NCBI GenBank assembly: GCA_012103475.1
Contig: WLWS01000004.1
Coordinates: 310,001 to 374,000 of the forward strand
Source of the DNA: Gammaproteobacteria bacterium
GTDB lineage: Bacteria; Pseudomonadota; Gammaproteobacteria; Eutrophobiales; Eutrophobiaceae
Length of the DNA: 64,000 bases
Direction: 5' to 3'
Below are positions 36,369-45,305 of this stretch, piece after piece (within the stretch, counting starts at the first letter, position 1; each line of letters starts with the position of its first letter). The translations under genes and the position numbers were made by a program. The notes below the pieces were generated by a model. It worked only from the letters and a program-made list of their open reading frames with translations. It made no database searches and was not told the origin of the DNA.

Positions 36369-38291
36369 TCAGGACTTTGTCGCGCCAAGGTCAACGAACA
36401 TGCTATTCAGTCTATGCACAAAACTGGCTGGATCATCCAGTTTGCCACCTTCACTTAGTAAAGCCTGATCAAAAATGATATGCGACCAGTCAGCGAAACG
36501 ATCCTCATCCTGTTCGTCTTTCAGACGCTGTAAAATCATATGCTCGGGATTGATTTCAAGAATCGGCTTACTTCCGGGAATAGCCTGTCCCGAGGCGGCG
36601 AGAATCTGTTCCAGGTGCCGGCCCATATCATGTTCGTCCGCCACCAGGCAGGCCGGCGAGGTAGTTAGGCGATCCGTCAGACGGACGTCTTTGACTTTCT
36701 CTTCGAGTAGAGTTTTGATACGCGAGACTATATCTGCAAACTCCTTGTCGGCTTCATTTTCACTGTCGTCTTCTTTTTTGTCCTTGTCATCGTCAGATTT
36801 AAGATCATCCAGATCCAATTCACCTTTGTTTACGGAAGCCAGCGGCTTACCATCAAATTCGTTCAGGTGAGTCGTCAACCACTCGTCAATCGGATCGGTC
36901 AGGAGCAGTACTTCAATCCCTTTTTTACGGAAAATCTCCAGATGCGGACTGTTTCTGGCAGTAGAAAAACTATCGGCGGTAATAAAGTAGATGGCCTTCT
37001 GACCTTCCTGCATACGGCCGACGTAATCTTCCAGCGAGACAAGCTGCTCTTCCTTATCATCCAGAGTCGTTGAAAATCGAAACAGTTTTGCCAGATCCTC
37101 CTTCTTGTCACTGTCCTCAATAACGCCTTCTTTTAACACCCGTCCAAACTCTTTCCAGAAGGTGTTGTACTTTTCCTCGTCTTTTTTGGCCATCGACGCG
37201 AGTAAATCCAGTACCTTTTTAGTACAACCAGAACGGATGGAATCGATGGTTTTATTACGCTGTAATATTTCACGTGAGATGTTTAATGGCAAGTCATCGG
37301 AGTCGACTATGCCTTTTACAAAACGCAGGTAGGGAGGTATCAATTGCTCGGCATCGTCCATAATAAACACACGTCGAACATAGAGTTTAATGCCATGACG
37401 TTTTTCCCGATCCCAGAGGTCAAATGGCGCCCTCGCCGGTATGTATAACAAGCTGGTATATTCAAGCTTGCCTTCTACCTTGTTGTGTACACGGGCAAGC
37501 GGTGCCTCGAAATCGTGGCCTACGTGCTTGTAAAATTCGTCGTACTCCTCGTCACTGATGTCCTTTTTTGAACGTGTCCAGAGCGCAGTAGCACTATTAA
37601 CCGTTTCCTCACCTGTTTCGTCCTCACCTTCTTCATTCTTGCCTTCCTTGTCCATAACTATAGGCAGAGAAATGTGATCTGAGTACTTTGTGATGACAGA
37701 ACGCAGACGATAGCTGTTGAGGAACTCATCAGCGTCATCGCGAAGGTGAAGAATAATTTTTGTGCCTCTCTTCGGACGATCAAAGGTTTCCAGGGTGTAA
37801 TCATTCTTGCCTTCCGAAATCCAGCGCACGCCTTCTTCACGAGACAATCCGGCCCGCCGGCTTATCACTTCCACTTTGTCGGCTATGATGAAAGCCGAGT
37901 AAAAACCCACGCCGAACTGACCAATCAGCTGGCTGTCCTTGTTCTCATCACCGGTAAGCGATTCGAAAAATTGCTTGGTACCGGATTTCGCGATGGTGCC
38001 CAGATGATCAATGACTTCCTCCCGGGACATACCAATACCATTGTCGATAATTGTTATAGTTTTCAAATCTTTATTGAATTCGACTCGAATTTTTAACTCT
38101 GCGTCATCTTCAAAAAGACTGTCGTCTTTAAGCGCTTCAAAGCGAAGTTTGTCGGCTGCATCCGAGGCGTTGGAAATCAACTCACGGAGGAAAATCTCCT
38201 TGTTGCTGTAGAGCGAGTGAATCATTAGATCCAGTAATTGCTGCACTTCGGTCTGAAAACCAAGGGTTTCTTTCTTTGTTTCAACAGTCAT
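36369..38291 (-). CDS. htpG: Molecular chaperone HtpG (bacterial Hsp90)
   Basis: A cytosolic ATP-dependent chaperone of 640 residues. The N-terminal GHKL ATPase has [15 protein letters not shown] (about 39-53), DNGIGM near 84 and [11 protein letters not shown] near 124. The middle domain contains [11 protein letters not shown] and [11 protein letters not shown]. An acidic lysine/aspartate-rich stretch (about 485-515) is somewhat longer than in E. coli. A sigma-32-like promoter lies upstream at 38345-38372, consistent with heat-shock control. The gene is transcribed away from the pilus locus. Confidence 0.97.
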   Translation of the reverse strand: MTVETKKETLGFQTEVQQLLDLMIHSLYSNKEIFLRELISNASDAADKLRFEALKDDSLFEDDAELKIRVEFNKDLKTITIIDNGIGMSREEVIDHLGTIAKSGTKQFFESLTGDENKDSQLIGQFGVGFYSAFIIADKVEVISRRAGLSREEGVRWISEGKNDYTLETFDRPKRGTKIILHLRDDADEFLNSYRLRSVITKYSDHISLPIVMDKEGKNEEGEDETGEETVNSATALWTRSKKDISDEEYDEFYKHVGHDFEAPLARVHNKVEGKLEYTSLLYIPARAPFDLWDREKRHGIKLYVRRVFIMDDAEQLIPPYLRFVKGIVDSDDLPLNISREILQRNKTIDSIRSGCTKKVLDLLASMAKKDEEKYNTFWKEFGRVLKEGVIEDSDKKEDLAKLFRFSTTLDDKEEQLVSLEDYVGRMQEGQKAIYFITADSFSTARNSPHLEIFRKKGIEVLLLTDPIDEWLTTHLNEFDGKPLASVNKGELDLDDLKSDDDKDKKEDDSENEADKEFADIVSRIKTLLEEKVKDVRLTDRLTTSPACLVADEHDMGRHLEQILAASGQAIPGSKPILEINPEHMILQRLKDEQDEDRFADWSHIIFDQALLSEGGKLDDPASFVHRLNSMFVDLGATKS

Positions 38292-38344
38292 ATGTCTTTG
38301 TTCCTAGAGTGAAAATTATTAGCTCGTAAATTATCGTCAGCCTT

Positions 38345-38372
38345 ATGTGAGGTCGTTGATTCAGATTTCAAG
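38345..38372 (-). promoter_or_regulatory. Sigma-32-like heat-shock promoter for htpG
   Basis: On the minus strand CTTGAAA (38372-38366) is followed after 13 bases by CCTCACAT (38352-38345). The heat-shock consensus is CTTGAAA with CCCCATNT about 11-16 bases further on; the -35 part is perfect and the -10 part is partial. It would start transcription about 45 bases before the htpG ATG. Confidence 0.5.
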
Positions 38373-38422
38373 CTTCAAATCAGATTGTTTCGGAACCCGT
38401 ACATAGAATCACGCTTATCTTA

Positions 38423-38451
38423 TTGATTTAAAAATCCCGTAGCGCCATACT
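38423..38451 (+). promoter_or_regulatory. Possible sigma-70 promoter of the pilus locus
   Basis: TTGATT (38423-38428) and CATACT (38446-38451) are separated by 17 bases, four of six matches each to the sigma-70 boxes. It is placed about 50 bases before the first pilin ATG. This is the only well-spaced candidate I found in the 211-base gap between htpG and the pilin. Confidence 0.35.
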
Positions 38452-38502
38452 TCAGAGTCAGTGTAGTTCAAGTTTACATTCAATCTGCGGTGGAGAATTA
38501 AG

Positions 38503-38742
38503 ATGAGAAAACAGTTTAAACAACTTGGCCAGGGTATGACCGAATACATCATTATTATTGCGCTAATTGCCATCGCTGGTATCGGCGCGTTTACGTTTTT
38601 TGGTGACGGCCTGAAAGACACTATCGGTGACGTAACCACGGAATTAACCGGTGGTGATGTGGCCAATCAAACCGGGCAAGCGCTTGACGCCAGTATTACA
38701 GAATCCCGCGGTATGGACGACTTCACTACCTCTGATCAGTAG
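38503..38742 (+). CDS. Flp-type (type IVb) pilin
   Basis: A 79-residue prepilin. A short basic leader ends in Gly9, and cleavage there would give a mature N terminus QGMTEY with Glu5 and Tyr6, the signature of Flp-type pilins. It is followed by a hydrophobic helix (about 15-33) and a short acidic Thr/Asp-rich tail that is longer than in many Flp pilins. GGTGGAG upstream is a good ribosome binding site. It is the first gene of the Tad-type locus and therefore the likely major pilin. The prepilin peptidase needed to process it was not found in the window. Confidence 0.85.
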   Translation: MRKQFKQLGQGMTEYIIIIALIAIAGIGAFTFFGDGLKDTIGDVTTELTGGDVANQTGQALDASITESRGMDDFTTSDQ

Positions 38743-38821
38743 AGCGTAGGTTTTTTACCCGAAAGCCCTGCTAATTTAAACCAGAGCTTTCAATATTTCG
38801 ATTAAGACTTGTGATTACTCA

Positions 38822-40273
38822 TTGTCTCGAAAATTAAGAAGTTTCGGTTCTAAACAGCACGGTCAGGCAGCTGTGTTCGTTATCTTATTTTCTGCTATTT
38901 TAGTTGTCTCCACCCTCGCCATGTTCAAGGCGGGTAAATTGACCAATAATAAGATGCAGCTGCAAAATGCCGCTGATGCTGCGGCTTTTAGCATGTCCAC
39001 AGTCGAGGCCAGAGACCTGAATTTCGCCTCCTACATGAATCGGGCTATCGTCGCGAATGAGGTCGCGATTGGGCAATTCGTAGGCCTCGCGTCGTGGGCC
39101 TATCATTTTAAATCTTTCGCGGATTATCTGGATACTTACGACAAAATCGCCCTGTCGCCGGCAACATTAGGTGTCTCCACACCGATTGTCACTGCGATAA
39201 CCGGCCCCTGGCGGGGCGCCGGTCAGACCGCTGTTACAGCGCTTGGTAAACTCGCCAATGTCGCCACACTTGTGTTTCACAACATCAACAAAATTTATGG
39301 TTTTGCCGAATTCGGCTATCACACAGTCAGCGTCCTTTCAGCTGTTGGTGTACTTGATGATGTAATGCGGGAAAACGGCCCGCCCGGCACCAAGATTTCA
39401 GATTTCGGCATCATTTCATTGATAGCCCACATTGCAACCTACGGCGTCTTGCCCAATCTGCCCGGCGAACAATTCGCCACCGGCTATATGAGTGGAAAAA
39501 GACTCGATATAGGCGATGCCGACGGACAATTCGGCGGTCAGGACAGCGGTTACGCCCGACTCGCTGCGCTGATCAGGGATTCGCGTGACCCTTTTACAAG
39601 CGGTGAAGGCTCCAAAGTCTGTATTCTTCCCGATTGTTCCTCTTTTGTTAGCGGTCGCGGCTGGGAAATGCGCCCTCCCGGTTTTCCGTTGCATATTGAA
39701 ATGCACCCGAGCTTCGGGATTGATCTTGTTGTCGCTTCCGTAACTTTTGGTTTCGACTTTGAATTAACTTTTGATCTGGCACTGAAGCGCAAAGGTGGCA
39801 GTGAGCTGCGTTTTAAATTACCTAATTCAGGCAAGGTGAGAGCCGGACAAGTCGCTAACTGGTCTAGTGCAGACACTACCGGGCTTTTTGTGTTTCTCGA
39901 TGTTTATTTCAGGGCCTGGGCCGAGGCCTGTGCCCTCGGTATATGCGAAGACGCCAGCGTCGGTGGTGGCTTCAAGTTTGGTGATTCCAAAGCCAGCATG
40001 TTTCTGACTATTCTCGGTGAAGATATTGAAGTCATTCCAGAAATCCCCTTTCCTACTGCGATGCCTTTTGGTTCAGGGTTTGCAGAAGTGGGTAAGAACA
40101 CACCTAATAATCTGGCGACCAAGGATATGCTGCTGGCATCTCTGGGTGGCGATATAGAGACCGACCACTATGGTGAAGCCGCCAATAACATGCTGGCCTG
40201 GTTATCACCCGGACCCAGCCCAATCCCGCCTATTGGTATTGCCGGGCAGCCCAGGTTTATGAGACCCTGTTAA
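38822..40273 (+). CDS. TadG-like pilus assembly protein, N-terminal part of a split gene
   Basis: 483 residues. The N terminus has the Tad pseudopilin-type segment HGQAAVFVILFSAILVVS and then QNAADAAAFSMSTVEARDLNFASYMNR, typical of TadG/TadE-like minor components anchored in the inner membrane with a large periplasmic domain. No ATG is available; TTG at 38822 is the likely start, without a clear ribosome binding site. The frame ends at TAA 40271-40273, and the next frame (from about 40250) continues with VNKSYAGLPYYVD, which looks like the C-terminal part. A single-base shift near 40240-40270 would join the two into about 635 residues. Confidence 0.72.
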   Translation: MSRKLRSFGSKQHGQAAVFVILFSAILVVSTLAMFKAGKLTNNKMQLQNAADAAAFSMSTVEARDLNFASYMNRAIVANEVAIGQFVGLASWAYHFKSFADYLDTYDKIALSPATLGVSTPIVTAITGPWRGAGQTAVTALGKLANVATLVFHNINKIYGFAEFGYHTVSVLSAVGVLDDVMRENGPPGTKISDFGIISLIAHIATYGVLPNLPGEQFATGYMSGKRLDIGDADGQFGGQDSGYARLAALIRDSRDPFTSGEGSKVCILPDCSSFVSGRGWEMRPPGFPLHIEMHPSFGIDLVVASVTFGFDFELTFDLALKRKGGSELRFKLPNSGKVRAGQVANWSSADTTGLFVFLDVYFRAWAEACALGICEDASVGGGFKFGDSKASMFLTILGEDIEVIPEIPFPTAMPFGSGFAEVGKNTPNNLATKDMLLASLGGDIETDHYGEAANNMLAWLSPGPSPIPPIGIAGQPRFMRPC

Positions 40274-40302
40274 ATTCACGGGTTAACAAAAGTTATGCCG
40301 GC

Positions 40303-40737
40303 TTGCCCTACTACGTTGATACGACTGGCAAAGGTCCGTTTCTTGGAATTGGTGCGCCAAACCTGCTGGTCGGTCTGGTTCAGGATGAAGCTGATTTTGA
40401 TACTTACTACAATAACAACGATACCGTTGTTAACTCAGTCGAACCCGGAGGACGACTGAGGATGAATGAAGCACTCGCCGATCAGGAGCTTGCTGTCCTG
40501 TCAAAATCAGAATTGTATTTCTCAAGACCCACTGACCCTTTGGCGACCCATTTTCACCGCGGCGACGGCAAGACAGAGGTTGGCAGCGCCTTCAATCCTT
40601 ATTGGCAGGCCAGACTGGTTGATACAACTTATGCTGACCGGACCATAGGTCTGGCTATACAGCAAAAAGAAGATTTTGTCAGCCTCAGCAACTCCTTCTC
40701 GACCATTCTCAATAAGCTTTCGTCGTTTCTTCCCTGA
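40303..40737 (+). pseudogene. TadG-like protein, C-terminal fragment in another frame
   Basis: 144 residues from a TTG, but the frame stays open upstream to at least 40240, overlapping the end of the preceding reading frame. The content (LPYYVDTTGKGPFLGIG, LSKSELYFSRPTD, NPYWQARLVDTTYADR) resembles the C-terminal end of large TadG-like proteins, which commonly contain a YF.RP and NPYWQARL pattern. It has no signal peptide of its own, so it is probably not an independent protein. I read it as the 3' part of the gene at 38822, separated by a -1 (or +2) shift. Whether the shift is real or an assembly error is open. Confidence 0.62.
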
Positions 40738-40751
40738 CGGCCTGGTGTAAT

Positions 40752-41879
40752 TTGAATATTAGGAGAAAAAATCGAGGTGCTCAATCCGGTCAGGCAATGA
40801 CCGAATTCGTTATTAGCGCGTCCTTTTTTCTGATACCTCTGTTTCTGGGCACTTATTATGTGGCCAAGTACATCGATATTAAACAGGCCAATATTCAGGC
40901 TGCCCGCTATCAGGCCTGGGAATACACCGTCTGGTTTGCCAACGATACAGAAAGAGGAATTGATTACAGTTCAGGCCGGATTAACAACGGTGGTGAAGTC
41001 ATGAGTGGCTTTAACGCTTTTGAATTGCCGGTAAAAACAACCACCGAAACCCTCAATGAAAGCAAGCAACGCTTTTACACCTCACCGGGCACTGAACTGA
41101 CCACACCTCAGATTACCTCTATGGATGGCACAACGGGCTGGACCGTAGCACAGAGAAATCCATTCTGGGATGACCGTGGTAACACCCCTTTATATGGCGG
41201 TGCAAACGGCATCAATGCGAATCTCACCAGTTCGACAGATACACCAACCTTACCGGTTATCGGCGATATTATTAACCTGCTTCTGGAAGGCATTGGCTTA
41301 ATCTTTGGTGTTGTCGGCGACCTTATGTCACTGGTGGGCTCTGACGTTAAATTTAATGCTATTACCACTGAAGGCTACGCAAACGTAAGCGAATCCATGA
41401 GTGTTAACCTTCCAGAGTCTTACAGCTACATGAAAGGTGGAAACGATAATTTGTTTGATACAGCCACAGGCGTGACTCAATTTAATATGATTTCGTCCGC
41501 AGCCGTACTCTCCGATGCCTGGAATACGGGCGGAAAAGAACACACCTATAATCAGGTAGGCGGTATGGTACCCACCACCTTGTTGAACGAACTGTTTAAT
41601 GCCATACCGGGATTTACTACTATCTGGAGTATTGCCTCTGTTCTTGCACCTGAACTACGACTGTGTAATCCCACTTTCCCCTGGCCCAGTAGTGACAAGG
41701 GCAGTTTATGGCTGGGTCATATAGATATTGACGCCATACACCCGGACAGACTGGTGGCAGATCCAAGCAATATGGACGACAGAATAGGTGCTCACGAAGT
41801 GAATGCTGCAGGTATGAGTAACTTTACTTACACAGATCCTGCTAATGCCCGCACTGATGCAGATCGAAGTTGTCAGTAA
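40752..41879 (+). CDS. TadE-like pilus assembly protein (pseudopilin)
   Basis: 375 residues. The N terminus has a class III prepilin-like segment SGQAMTEFVISASFFLIPLF, with Glu5 and Phe6 after a possible Gly cleavage site, then one membrane helix and a periplasmic domain. It contains a second hydrophobic stretch near residue 185-205 (LPVIGDIINLLLEGIGLIFGVV is the region, 22 residues long in the protein's centre). TTG at 40752 is the start; there is no upstream ATG. TadE-like proteins are minor pilins needed for Tad pilus biogenesis. It follows the split TadG-like gene by 14 bases and overlaps nothing downstream if the next gene starts at 41881. Confidence 0.78.
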   Translation: MNIRRKNRGAQSGQAMTEFVISASFFLIPLFLGTYYVAKYIDIKQANIQAARYQAWEYTVWFANDTERGIDYSSGRINNGGEVMSGFNAFELPVKTTTETLNESKQRFYTSPGTELTTPQITSMDGTTGWTVAQRNPFWDDRGNTPLYGGANGINANLTSSTDTPTLPVIGDIINLLLEGIGLIFGVVGDLMSLVGSDVKFNAITTEGYANVSESMSVNLPESYSYMKGGNDNLFDTATGVTQFNMISSAAVLSDAWNTGGKEHTYNQVGGMVPTTLLNELFNAIPGFTTIWSIASVLAPELRLCNPTFPWPSSDKGSLWLGHIDIDAIHPDRLVADPSNMDDRIGAHEVNAAGMSNFTYTDPANARTDADRSCQ

Positions 41880-41880
41880 C

Positions 41881-42618
41881 ATGCCATTAATCAGGAATCA
41901 TTGCCGGTTTCGACCATGGTCAATAATTGTCATTCTGGCTTTTTTGTTTTCATTTTCCGCTTCTGTAACCGCCGGACCACCGGATTTTCCCGCGCCTCCA
42001 GGTGCCTCGGTCGAATGGGTGGGCCAAAACGTTCAGGTGAATGGCATAAATTCTGCCATTCGCGCTTTTCATAGTAAAAAGTCTATTGAAGACGTGATCA
42101 AATTTTACCGCCGGGAATGGCAAAGACCTGCCGAGAAGGATATACCTGGCTATATGGAGTCTATTGATGCCTATCCCTGGTACATCATCAGTCGGATTGA
42201 AGATGGTTACATGCTTAGTGCACAGGTTCAGGTCAAGGAAAATGACAAGTCAGGATCCTGGGGTTACCTGTCTTTAAGTCCTTTGCCAAAAGACTCCAGC
42301 AAGGCCACTCAACTGGGCGCAAGTGTTCCGAAAATAGCCGGAAGCTACGTCCTCAATGAAATGAAAAGCGAGGATCCGGGTAAGCGCGCCAACACTGTGG
42401 TGATTTCCAATAAGCATTCAGTTATTAGTAATGCCGACTACTATCGACAGCACTACCAGTCTAAAGGCTGGACAACGGAAACAGATAGACATCTGGGTCG
42501 TAATGAAGGTCATTCTCTGGTTTTCAAAAATAGACGAAGCCGAGTCACCATAATGGTGTTAAAAGATAAAAACTATACAAGAGTTGTAGTAAACTCTGTC
42601 AAGAATTCGGTTTTCTGA
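41881..42618 (+). CDS. Exported protein of unknown function in the pilus locus, two-lobed
   Basis: I do not recognise the family. From ATG 41881 the protein has 245 residues; a longer version from 41845 would overlap the TadE-like gene. A signal peptide is clear (IIVILAFLFSFSAS then VTAG). The mature part looks like two related lobes: the first has SIEDVIKFYRREWQRP and a later VEWVGQNVQV strand, and the second has NADYYRQHYQSKGW and VTIMVLKDKNYTRVVV. Each lobe pairs a tyrosine-rich helix with a beta strand, which suggests a duplicated domain. Its position between TadE-like and pilin-like genes suggests a periplasmic pilus accessory role. Confidence 0.6.
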   Translation: MPLIRNHCRFRPWSIIVILAFLFSFSASVTAGPPDFPAPPGASVEWVGQNVQVNGINSAIRAFHSKKSIEDVIKFYRREWQRPAEKDIPGYMESIDAYPWYIISRIEDGYMLSAQVQVKENDKSGSWGYLSLSPLPKDSSKATQLGASVPKIAGSYVLNEMKSEDPGKRANTVVISNKHSVISNADYYRQHYQSKGWTTETDRHLGRNEGHSLVFKNRRSRVTIMVLKDKNYTRVVVNSVKNSVF

Positions 42619-42640
42619 TTACTGGGGATAGCAATCGGAT

Positions 42641-43004
42641 ATGTCAGGCTCGACGATAAGAATAAAAAAAACAATATGGTCAGGGTATGGTCGAGTACGT
42701 TGTCGTACTGATGTTCGGCGTGATGTTACTGACCATCGGTCCGGGTGGAAACGTTTTGCTCGATCTGCTCGCCGTAATGCACGATAACCATCAGGGTTAT
42801 TCCTATGCGTCGTCGCTTTCCACACTGCCGCAATTCGATAACCTTGGTGAATACATTCTTGACGCCAACGGTGAAGACATTACTGCTGTGGAGAACAAGC
42901 TGAATCAACTATATAGTGCAGTCCCAAGCTCACCGACATTTGAATTTCCATCTGAAATACCACCCAGCGCCACTGATTTAACTGATGGTTTATCATTTTT
43001 CTGA
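42641..43004 (+). CDS. Second pilin-like protein, leader interrupted by a shift at an A8 run
   Basis: From ATG 42641 the frame reads MSGSTIRIKK and then goes out of frame at a run of eight A (42664-42671). With seven A it would continue QYGQGMVEYVVVLMFGVMLL, a perfect type IVb prepilin junction (Gly, then Gln-Gly-Met-Val-Glu-Tyr) and helix, for about 120 residues. The body from 42666 to 43004 is open but has no start codon before ATG 42687, which would lack the processing site. Either the A8 is an assembly error, or the gene is switched off, or expression needs slippage. The protein is probably a minor pilin, and its soluble tail is rich in Ser/Pro. Confidence 0.65.
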
Positions 43005-43053
43005 GCGATTCAGAGCTTTATCAAAATAATTTCTAATTTGAAGAATAATAATT

Positions 43054-45297
43054 ATGGCTAAAAAACAAGACAACAACGCTATTCCTTTAATTGCCGGTGC
43101 CCTTGGTTTTGGTGTGCTCGCCGCATTACTGGCTATGTTCTACCTGAACTCCAAAGAGGCTGAATTAAAAGCCAAATATGAGGAGAATCAGGCACAGACG
43201 CTGAGAGTTGTTGTCGCCAATCAGGACTTGCGCAAGGGTCAGGAGATTACCAAGAATCTTTTCAGTGCGCGGGCTGTGCCAGGGGATTTCGTGCATGATG
43301 ATGCTATATACCCGGGAGAATTTGATCGCTACATCGGACGCTCTCTGATAGCAAATCTGGGTCGGGGAAAAACCCTGCTTAAGAGCTTTATGGATGAAGA
43401 CTTTCCTCGTGATTTCTCTGATGTTATCCCTGCTGGTAAGCGTGCTATGACAATAACTGTCGATGACATCAATTCGATCGGAGGCTTTCTGCGACCAGGT
43501 AACCGTATTGATATCTTTGTTAACATTCCATTCAGTGCCTCCGGTTTCAGTCCTGAGCTTTTTGAGGCCGCCAAAGAAGCAGGAATGCTTGCACTGTTAC
43601 CTACCGATATCCTGACCTCTATCCCGGGGGAACTATTAGCAGCAGCTGATGGCGCCGAAAACCCAACTGAACTCCTAGGTATGCTGGCTCCTGATGATGT
43701 CATTATTCCGGTAACACAAAACGTCACTGTGCTTGCCGCAGGCCGAGACCCTTATAGGGAGACCCTGGACGCTCTGAGACAGCCACAGCGCAGAACGGAA
43801 ACGACTTTTTCTCATATTACACTCGAAGTCGATCCACAACAGGCTGCCCTGATCACTCTCGCAGAAGACAAAGGTGACATAGTTGCCCTCTTACGTAATC
43901 GCAATGATCAAAGTGCTTCAGCCTTCACCACAGTTGGCTCACCAGATTTATTCAGCAATGCGGCAAAAATGGCCAGTGCTGAAAAAGAACGCGCTTCCCG
44001 TGCGACTGTCGCAGGCGGGGTCGATTTGAACGGCAACCTTGTTGATGCGGATGGCAATAAGATCATGAGCGCCGAACAATTAGCTGCTGCCGGATTCAGC
44101 GTAAATGAAAATGGCCAAATTGTTGATAAGAACGGCAACGTTGTCGATCCTAAAGATCTTGTGGTCGCAGCAGATGGCACAGTAATGACCAAACAACAAC
44201 TCGCTGCTGCCGGTCTAAGCGTTAACGCAGCCGGACAGATTATTGATAAAGACGGCAACGTGGTTGATGTGAATGACGTTGTCGTAGCCGCAGATGGCAC
44301 GGTGATGACAAAACAGCAACTGGCAGCAGCTGGCCTGTCTGTCAATGCTAATGGTGAAATTGTCGATTCCAGCGGGAAAATTGTCTCTGCCGACGACATG
44401 ATCGTAGCAGCCGATGGTAGCGTTATTACTAAAGACCAACTTGCTGCCGCCGGCATCAAAGAAGCTGCAGGCACTGACCCCAGCGGCAATCTCGTCGACG
44501 CTGATGGCAATGTATTGATGAGTAAAGCACAGCTGGAAGCAGCCGGCTACACCGTCAATGCAGATGGCCAGATTGTCGACAAAGACGGCAACATTGTTGA
44601 CCCGAAAAATATTCTGGTCGATAAGGACGGCAACATTGTCGACCCAAATAGTCTCGCCACCTCTGCAGATGGTTCAATATTAAGCAAGGAGCAACTTGCT
44701 GCTGCCGGCATCACTGCAGCTGCTGGCACCGACTCTAGTGGCAATCTTGTCGACGCTGATGGCAATGTTCTGATGAGCAAAGCACAGCTGGAAGCAGCCG
44801 GTTACACCGTCAACGCCGATGGTCAGATTGTCGATAAAGACGGCAATATTGTTGACCCGAAAAACATACTGGTTGATAAGGATGGCAACATTGTTGACCC
44901 GAGTAGTCTCGTTACCTCTGCGGATGGTAGTGTATTAAGCAAAGAGCAACTGGCAGCCGCCGGACTTAGCGTTGATGAGAACGGTAATATTGTTGACCGA
45001 AATGGCAATATTGTTGACAAGGACGATCTCGTGACCGGGCCTGACGGCACAATCCTGTCAAAGAAAGCGCTGGCTGAGAAAGGTCTTTCTGTTAATGCAA
45101 AAGGCGAGATAGTGGATGCCAATGGTGTCGTACTCTCCGATGCCGAAGTCGCCGCTGTCGCAGAAGACATGGTCATCCTGGGCAGCGGAGGCGCAGGACG
45201 CTTCAATCTGATTATCGGTGGCGCAAGTGAAGATGGTGTCGCCAAGTCTCTTGATGTCGACATCCAGTCAGACTCTCCTGCTCCTGTTGCCGAGTAA
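43054..45297 (+). CDS. cpaB: CpaB/RcpC pilus assembly protein with long DxDGN-type repeat tail
   Basis: 747 residues, over twice the usual CpaB length. The N-terminal part is standard: a membrane helix (about 11-30), a SAF domain (about 50-112) and the CpaB core (about 125-290) with IPAGKRAMTITVDDI and GGFLRPGNRIDIFV. Residues about 322-700 are nine imperfect repeats of about 40 residues built on DADGN, a QLAAAG helix, and VDKDGNIVDP. The tail ends with RFNLIIGGASEDGVAK, which recurs in the next small protein. CpaB is a periplasmic partner of the secretin. The repeats resemble calcium-binding D-x-D-G-N loops, but calcium binding is only an inference. Confidence 0.85.
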   Translation: MAKKQDNNAIPLIAGALGFGVLAALLAMFYLNSKEAELKAKYEENQAQTLRVVVANQDLRKGQEITKNLFSARAVPGDFVHDDAIYPGEFDRYIGRSLIANLGRGKTLLKSFMDEDFPRDFSDVIPAGKRAMTITVDDINSIGGFLRPGNRIDIFVNIPFSASGFSPELFEAAKEAGMLALLPTDILTSIPGELLAAADGAENPTELLGMLAPDDVIIPVTQNVTVLAAGRDPYRETLDALRQPQRRTETTFSHITLEVDPQQAALITLAEDKGDIVALLRNRNDQSASAFTTVGSPDLFSNAAKMASAEKERASRATVAGGVDLNGNLVDADGNKIMSAEQLAAAGFSVNENGQIVDKNGNVVDPKDLVVAADGTVMTKQQLAAAGLSVNAAGQIIDKDGNVVDVNDVVVAADGTVMTKQQLAAAGLSVNANGEIVDSSGKIVSADDMIVAADGSVITKDQLAAAGIKEAAGTDPSGNLVDADGNVLMSKAQLEAAGYTVNADGQIVDKDGNIVDPKNILVDKDGNIVDPNSLATSADGSILSKEQLAAAGITAAAGTDSSGNLVDADGNVLMSKAQLEAAGYTVNADGQIVDKDGNIVDPKNILVDKDGNIVDPSSLVTSADGSVLSKEQLAAAGLSVDENGNIVDRNGNIVDKDDLVTGPDGTILSKKALAEKGLSVNAKGEIVDANGVVLSDAEVAAVAEDMVILGSGGAGRFNLIIGGASEDGVAKSLDVDIQSDSPAPVAE
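44017..45159 (+). repeat. Coding repeat array in the CpaB tail
   Basis: About nine units of roughly 40 codons, based on ADGxxxxKxQLAAAG, then NADGQIVDKDGN. Two long blocks, beginning near 44476 and 44728 and about 252 bases apart, are nearly identical over roughly 180 bases. The array generates long spurious open frames on the opposite strand. The DNA identity implies recent duplication or gene conversion. Confidence 0.88.
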
Positions 45298-45305
45298 ACC
45301 GAGTC

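Noticed and set aside
43908..45263. Long minus-strand open frames opposite cpaB
   Set aside because: They mirror the coding repeats of CpaB, have low-complexity Ser/Pro/Ala content and no ribosome binding site, and the plus-strand frame has clear CpaB domains.
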